DNA of 8,039 nt, from NCBI GenBank assembly GCA_021159265.1, contig JAGGSD010000312.1, positions 1 to 8,039 on the forward strand, written 5' to 3'. Positions 5,382-8,039 of this stretch are shown here, one piece after another. Each line of letters starts with the position of its first letter. Position 1 is the first letter of the stretch. The DNA is from Syntrophobacterales bacterium. Lineage in GTDB: Bacteria; Desulfobacterota; Syntrophia; Syntrophales; UBA6807. The position numbers and the translations under genes are program-made. The notes beneath the pieces were generated by a model. The model searched no databases, was not told the origin of the DNA, and worked only from the letters and a program-made list of their open reading frames with translations.

Positions 5382-6395
5382 ATGTTAGTGTTGGGTATAG
5401 AATCTTCGTGTGATGAAACTGCGGCTGCCGTAGTTCGTGATGGCACATTCCTTCTTTCCAATGTTATTGCTTCTCAGATAGATGTACATAGTAAATATGG
5501 CGGAGTGGTTCCGGAGATAGCTTCACGGAAACATATCGAAGCCATTATCCCTGTAATCCTGCAAGCGCTGGCTGAGGCAAAAGTTACTCTGGATGACATT
5601 GAGGGCATTGCTGTTACAAGAGGCCCCGGCTTGATAGGCTCTATTTTGATTGGTCTTTCCGTGGCGAAGTCGATAGCATTTGCAAAAGGACTGCCATTTG
5701 TCGGTGTGAATCATCTCGAAGGTCATATTGCCGCTGTCTTTCTTGACGATAAAAAACCGGATTTTCCTTTCGTTGCCCTTGTTGTTTCGGGAGGTCATAC
5801 GAGCATTTATTTTGTGCGTGACTTTGAGAATTTCATAATCCTTGGACAGACGAGAGATGATGCCGCAGGGGAAGCGCTTGATAAGGCTGCCAAGATGCTT
5901 GATCTGGGATACCCGGGAGGAATTGTCATAGACAGGCTGGCGAAGAACGGAAGCGCTGATTATGTTAAATTTCCGAGGCCTATGAAGAATAGCATGGATT
6001 TCAGTTTCAGCGGACTTAAGACGTCGCTGCTAACCTATATAAAAAACAGGAAAACCCCCGTTGAAGAAGAGGAAATTCCCCATATTGCGGCCAGTTATCA
6101 GGAATCTATCGTGGATGTTCTGGTGGAGAAGACATTGAGGGCTGCTGAAGACTATTCTCTTGAAAGAGTGGTTGTATCAGGTGGAGTTGCAGCGAACAGC
6201 AGATTGAGGGATACATTTTATAAGGAGGGGAAAGATAAAGGAATAGAAATATTTATACCTCCCGCGATACTGTGTACGGATAATGCTGCAATGATAGCCG
6301 TTGTCGGGGATAATCTTTTGAGAAAAGGTAGAAAAGATCATTTCGATTTGAATGCTGTATCCAGGTGGCCTCTGGAACTGTTAGGAAAAGCATGA
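5382..6395 (+). CDS. tsaD: tRNA N6-adenosine threonylcarbamoyltransferase
   Basis: This transfers the threonylcarbamoyl group from threonylcarbamoyl-AMP to A37 of ANN-decoding tRNAs (t6A), working with TsaB and TsaE, which are not in the window. At 337 residues it has the usual bacterial length. Visible signatures are GIESSCDET (5-13), TRGPGLIGS (79-87), the metal-binding histidines in NHLEGH (H111, H115), SGGHTS (136-141), DDAAGEALDKAA (159-170), LGYPGG (175-180), SGGVAANSRLR (266-276) and CTDNAAM (298-304), with D300 as a metal ligand. The start ATG follows GGGAG at 5366-5370, 11 nt upstream. The stop overlaps the next gene's start by 4 nt (ATGA), indicating translational coupling. It is a conserved housekeeping gene with no sign of damage. 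Confidence 0.97.
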   Translation: MLVLGIESSCDETAAAVVRDGTFLLSNVIASQIDVHSKYGGVVPEIASRKHIEAIIPVILQALAEAKVTLDDIEGIAVTRGPGLIGSILIGLSVAKSIAFAKGLPFVGVNHLEGHIAAVFLDDKKPDFPFVALVVSGGHTSIYFVRDFENFIILGQTRDDAAGEALDKAAKMLDLGYPGGIVIDRLAKNGSADYVKFPRPMKNSMDFSFSGLKTSLLTYIKNRKTPVEEEEIPHIAASYQESIVDVLVEKTLRAAEDYSLERVVVSGGVAANSRLRDTFYKEGKDKGIEIFIPPAILCTDNAAMIAVVGDNLLRKGRKDHFDLNAVSRWPLELLGKA

Positions 6396-6847
6396 ACCTG
6401 AGACAAAGATTTAAGCAGTTTTACGATCAGTTTATCAGTCTCAAGGGGACGCCCGAAAGCATTGCATTTGGTATGTCCATAGGGATTTTTGTTGGAACGA
6501 TTCCGATAATACCATTTCACACCATTTTTATCATCATTCTAACATATATCCTGAGGCAGAATTTTACAGCTGCTTATCTTGGATCCTGGCTGATATCAAA
6601 TCCCCTTACCATACCATTTCTCTATCTTACACAATACCATTTTGGGAAGCGCCTGTTGGGAGATGGTCAATTGCAGCTAGCCTTCAACGATTATTCTATA
6701 TGGCATATCGTGCATACGGGGAAGAGTGTTGCCTGTCCATTATTGCTGGGTGGAATCATAATGGCGCCGTTTTTCGCCGTTCCGGCATATTTTATTACCT
6801 ATAAGGCTGTAGTAACCATAAGAAAAAAGCGCCGACATCAGACATGA
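6392..6847 (+). CDS. DUF2062 family small membrane protein
   Basis: This encodes 151 residues with the conserved DUF2062 layout. It has a short cytoplasmic start with GTPESIAFGMSIGIFVGTIP (19-38), a first hydrophobic helix to about 52, then LRQN and a second helix around LGSWLISNPLTIPF (63-76), and a last helix at about 113-138 before a basic tail (IRKKRRHQT). The biochemical function of the family is not established. I use ATG 6392 because it forms an ATGA overlap with the tsaD stop and has AGGA 5 nt upstream; an in-frame GTG at 6365 would add nine residues from within tsaD. Its stop overlaps rsmA by another ATGA. Placement between two RNA-modification genes is presumably an operon convenience; a link to translation or the membrane is not shown. 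Confidence 0.88.
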   Translation: MNLRQRFKQFYDQFISLKGTPESIAFGMSIGIFVGTIPIIPFHTIFIIILTYILRQNFTAAYLGSWLISNPLTIPFLYLTQYHFGKRLLGDGQLQLAFNDYSIWHIVHTGKSVACPLLLGGIIMAPFFAVPAYFITYKAVVTIRKKRRHQT

Positions 6848-7698
6848 CATCTCCACGGGATATCCTTAAAAAATATGGAATACGTCCCTATAAGGGCTTG
6901 GGACAGTCCTTTCTATTGGACAATAATATTACCGGGAAAATTGTAAATGTCATGGATATTAAAGACGATGATACGGTTGTTGAAATAGGCGCCGGGCTGG
7001 GGGTTATGACGGCCATGATTGCAAAGCAGGCACGTAAGGTAATTGCCCTTGAGATAGATCAGGGATTATTAAACGTTTTGCATGAAGAGCTGAAAGGTGT
7101 TTCCAATGTTGAGATACTAAAACAGGACATTCTGAAGTATGATTTCCCCATTCCTCTTGAAGATGCTGCCTCACAGAAATTAAAGGTAATCGGTAACATT
7201 CCTTATAATATTTCATCACAGATATTATTCAGGTTGATCGAATTTAGAGATCATATATCGTCCATGGTTTTGATGTTTCAAAAGGAAGTTGCCGAAAGGA
7301 TAATGGCGTCTCCCGGTACGAAAGAATATGGTTTACTTTCCGTTATAACTTCAATGTATACGATACCCTCAAAGGTTGTAGTGGCGCCGGCCGGTTGTTT
7401 TTATCCCAAACCGAAGGTTGATTCTACCGTCCTGAAGATGGTCGTTCGGGAAAACCCCCGGTTTGAGGTAAAGAATGCCGATTTTTTCTTTAAGCTCGTA
7501 AAAACCGCCTTGTCAAAGAGGCGAAAAACCCTCTTGAATAATCTGAGAAGTTCAAACCTTTTGCGATCGTCTAAGACTGATATTGACAAAATTCTCACCA
7601 TGTTGGAGATTGATGGCCAGAGAAGGGGAGAAACGTTGACGGTAGAAGAGTTCGGCAAATTGAGCAAGGCTATTCTTTCCAAAATGTTGCTGTTTTGA
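6844..7698 (+). CDS. rsmA: 16S rRNA (adenine1518-N6/adenine1519-N6)-dimethyltransferase
   Basis: RsmA (KsgA) dimethylates two adjacent adenosines in the helix 45 loop near the 3' end of 16S rRNA, using four S-adenosylmethionine molecules, as a late step in 30S assembly. At 284 residues it has normal length. Visible motifs are GLGQSFL (18-24), the SAM-binding motif VVEIGAGLG (45-53), the acidic ribose-binding LEID (69-72), QDIL (94-97), the catalytic NIPY (118-121), FYPKPKVDS (186-194), and the C-terminal KRRKTLLNNL (225-234) and GQRRGETLTVEEF (258-270). The ATG overlaps the previous stop by 4 nt, so its translation is coupled to the DUF2062 gene. Loss of this enzyme in other bacteria gives kasugamycin resistance. 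It is the last gene of the tightly packed block. Confidence 0.97.
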   Translation: MTSPRDILKKYGIRPYKGLGQSFLLDNNITGKIVNVMDIKDDDTVVEIGAGLGVMTAMIAKQARKVIALEIDQGLLNVLHEELKGVSNVEILKQDILKYDFPIPLEDAASQKLKVIGNIPYNISSQILFRLIEFRDHISSMVLMFQKEVAERIMASPGTKEYGLLSVITSMYTIPSKVVVAPAGCFYPKPKVDSTVLKMVVRENPRFEVKNADFFFKLVKTALSKRRKTLLNNLRSSNLLRSSKTDIDKILTMLEIDGQRRGETLTVEEFGKLSKAILSKMLLF

Positions 7699-7725
7699 AC
7701 TTGGCGGATAACCCGTGTCATGAAT

Positions 7726-7744
7726 AGGCATGAATCATGCTTTT
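7726..7744 (+). terminator. rsmA: Weak hairpin with short T-run after rsmA
   Basis: GCATG (7728-7732) pairs with CATGC (7736-7740) around AAT, with A-T and G-U extensions and TTTT following. The core GCATGAATCATGC is palindromic around one A. It lies 28 nt after rsmA and could weakly end the operon. The stem is short, so read-through into the next gene is likely. Confidence 0.25.
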
Positions 7745-7815
7745 ACAAAACTCCAGGAGGAAGGATTCCGGGGTACGTATGCAGAGTAATTTAATAGAGG
7801 AGATAACAGATCAAA

Positions 7816-8039
7816 ATGGGATCAGAAAAATTGTCGGGTGTTTCAGTAGATCAGATGGAAAATTTAGTTGAAAATATGATGTGGTTCTGGGGGAACCTTT
7901 ACCAGAGGTGGAGGGCTGCTGCAGAAGATGAATATGGAGTTGATGCTGCGCTCAAGTTGGAACTTAAATTTATCGGCAGCATAGGGAAATCGCATGCCAG
8001 GGGAATCAAAAGTATTCTTAATGTGCCAAAAGGAATCGC
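7816..8039 (+). CDS. 5' part of an uncharacterised gene, possibly DUF6125-like, running off the right edge
   Basis: From ATG 7816 the frame is open for 74 codons to the window end. An in-frame TAA at 7804 precedes it, so this ATG is the first possible one. GAGGAG at 7797-7802 lies 13 nt upstream, a rather long spacing. The visible residues are soluble and helical: an N-terminal MGSEKLSGVS, then MMWFWGNLYQRWRAAAEDEYGVDAALKL..., with aromatic residues before an E-EYG-DAAL segment, then GKSHARGIKSILNVPKG. The W..GLW/F..VEE.FG.E.A pattern recalls the small DUF6125 proteins of anaerobic bacteria and archaea, whose function I cannot state. The match is from memory and partial. It is 117 nt from rsmA and may be a separate unit. 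Confidence 0.6.
   Translation, partial: MGSEKLSGVSVDQMENLVENMMWFWGNLYQRWRAAAEDEYGVDAALKLELKFIGSIGKSHARGIKSILNVPKGI

Noticed and set aside
6365..6391. GTG start for the DUF2062 gene at 6365
   Set aside because: ATG 6392 has AGGA at 5 nt and forms the ATGA overlap also seen at the next junction.
7779..7871. Thirty-codon open frame starting ATGCAGAGT after rsmA
   Set aside because: The nearest AGGAGG is about 18 nt away, the frame is short, and it overlaps the better supported start at 7816.

Overview
The window looks like a piece of a chromosome from a moderately AT-rich, Gram-negative, probably anaerobic bacterium of the Desulfobacterota (old Deltaproteobacteria) type. That placement is an inference. 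It rests on a PAS-domain sigma-54 activator, a predicted lipoprotein, the tsaD / DUF2062 / rsmA arrangement and an intergenic region dense in small palindromic repeats. No marker gene here fixes the taxon.

Left part (1-2092): transcription runs leftward. Only the first 14 codons of a gene at the left edge are present. Its Shine-Dalgarno is directly abutted by a 105-nt segment closed by a perfect 13-bp inverted repeat (57-69 with 149-161), which would form a closed structured leader in the mRNA. Behind it on the same strand is a 580-residue sigma-54-dependent activator with two PAS domains, an AAA+ domain and a TyrR-like helix-turn-helix.

Middle part (2093-3392): about 1.3 kb with no convincing gene, made largely of repeats. 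It holds a 387-bp MITE-like element with 17-bp perfect terminal inverted repeats, containing several hairpins and a REP-like 'GTCATTGCGAG' palindrome. It also holds two copies of a modular GC-rich repeat, two copies of a CCTGTCTGCGTG block, and a terminator-shaped hairpin.

Right part (3393-8039): a rightward run of housekeeping genes. These are purB (adenylosuccinate lyase, TTG start), an uncharacterised lipoprotein whose start lies 59 nt inside purB, tsaD (tRNA t6A synthesis), a small DUF2062 membrane protein and rsmA/ksgA (16S rRNA dimethylation). tsaD, the DUF2062 gene and rsmA are joined by 4-nt ATGA overlaps, so they are almost certainly co-transcribed and translationally coupled. The set joins purine synthesis with two RNA-modification steps of translation. 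After a 117-nt gap a further gene starts and runs off the right edge.

I found no clear new defence, mobile or biosynthetic system. The points most worth checking are the structured leader at 57-161, the MITE-like element, and the purB C-terminal extension that overlaps the lipoprotein gene.
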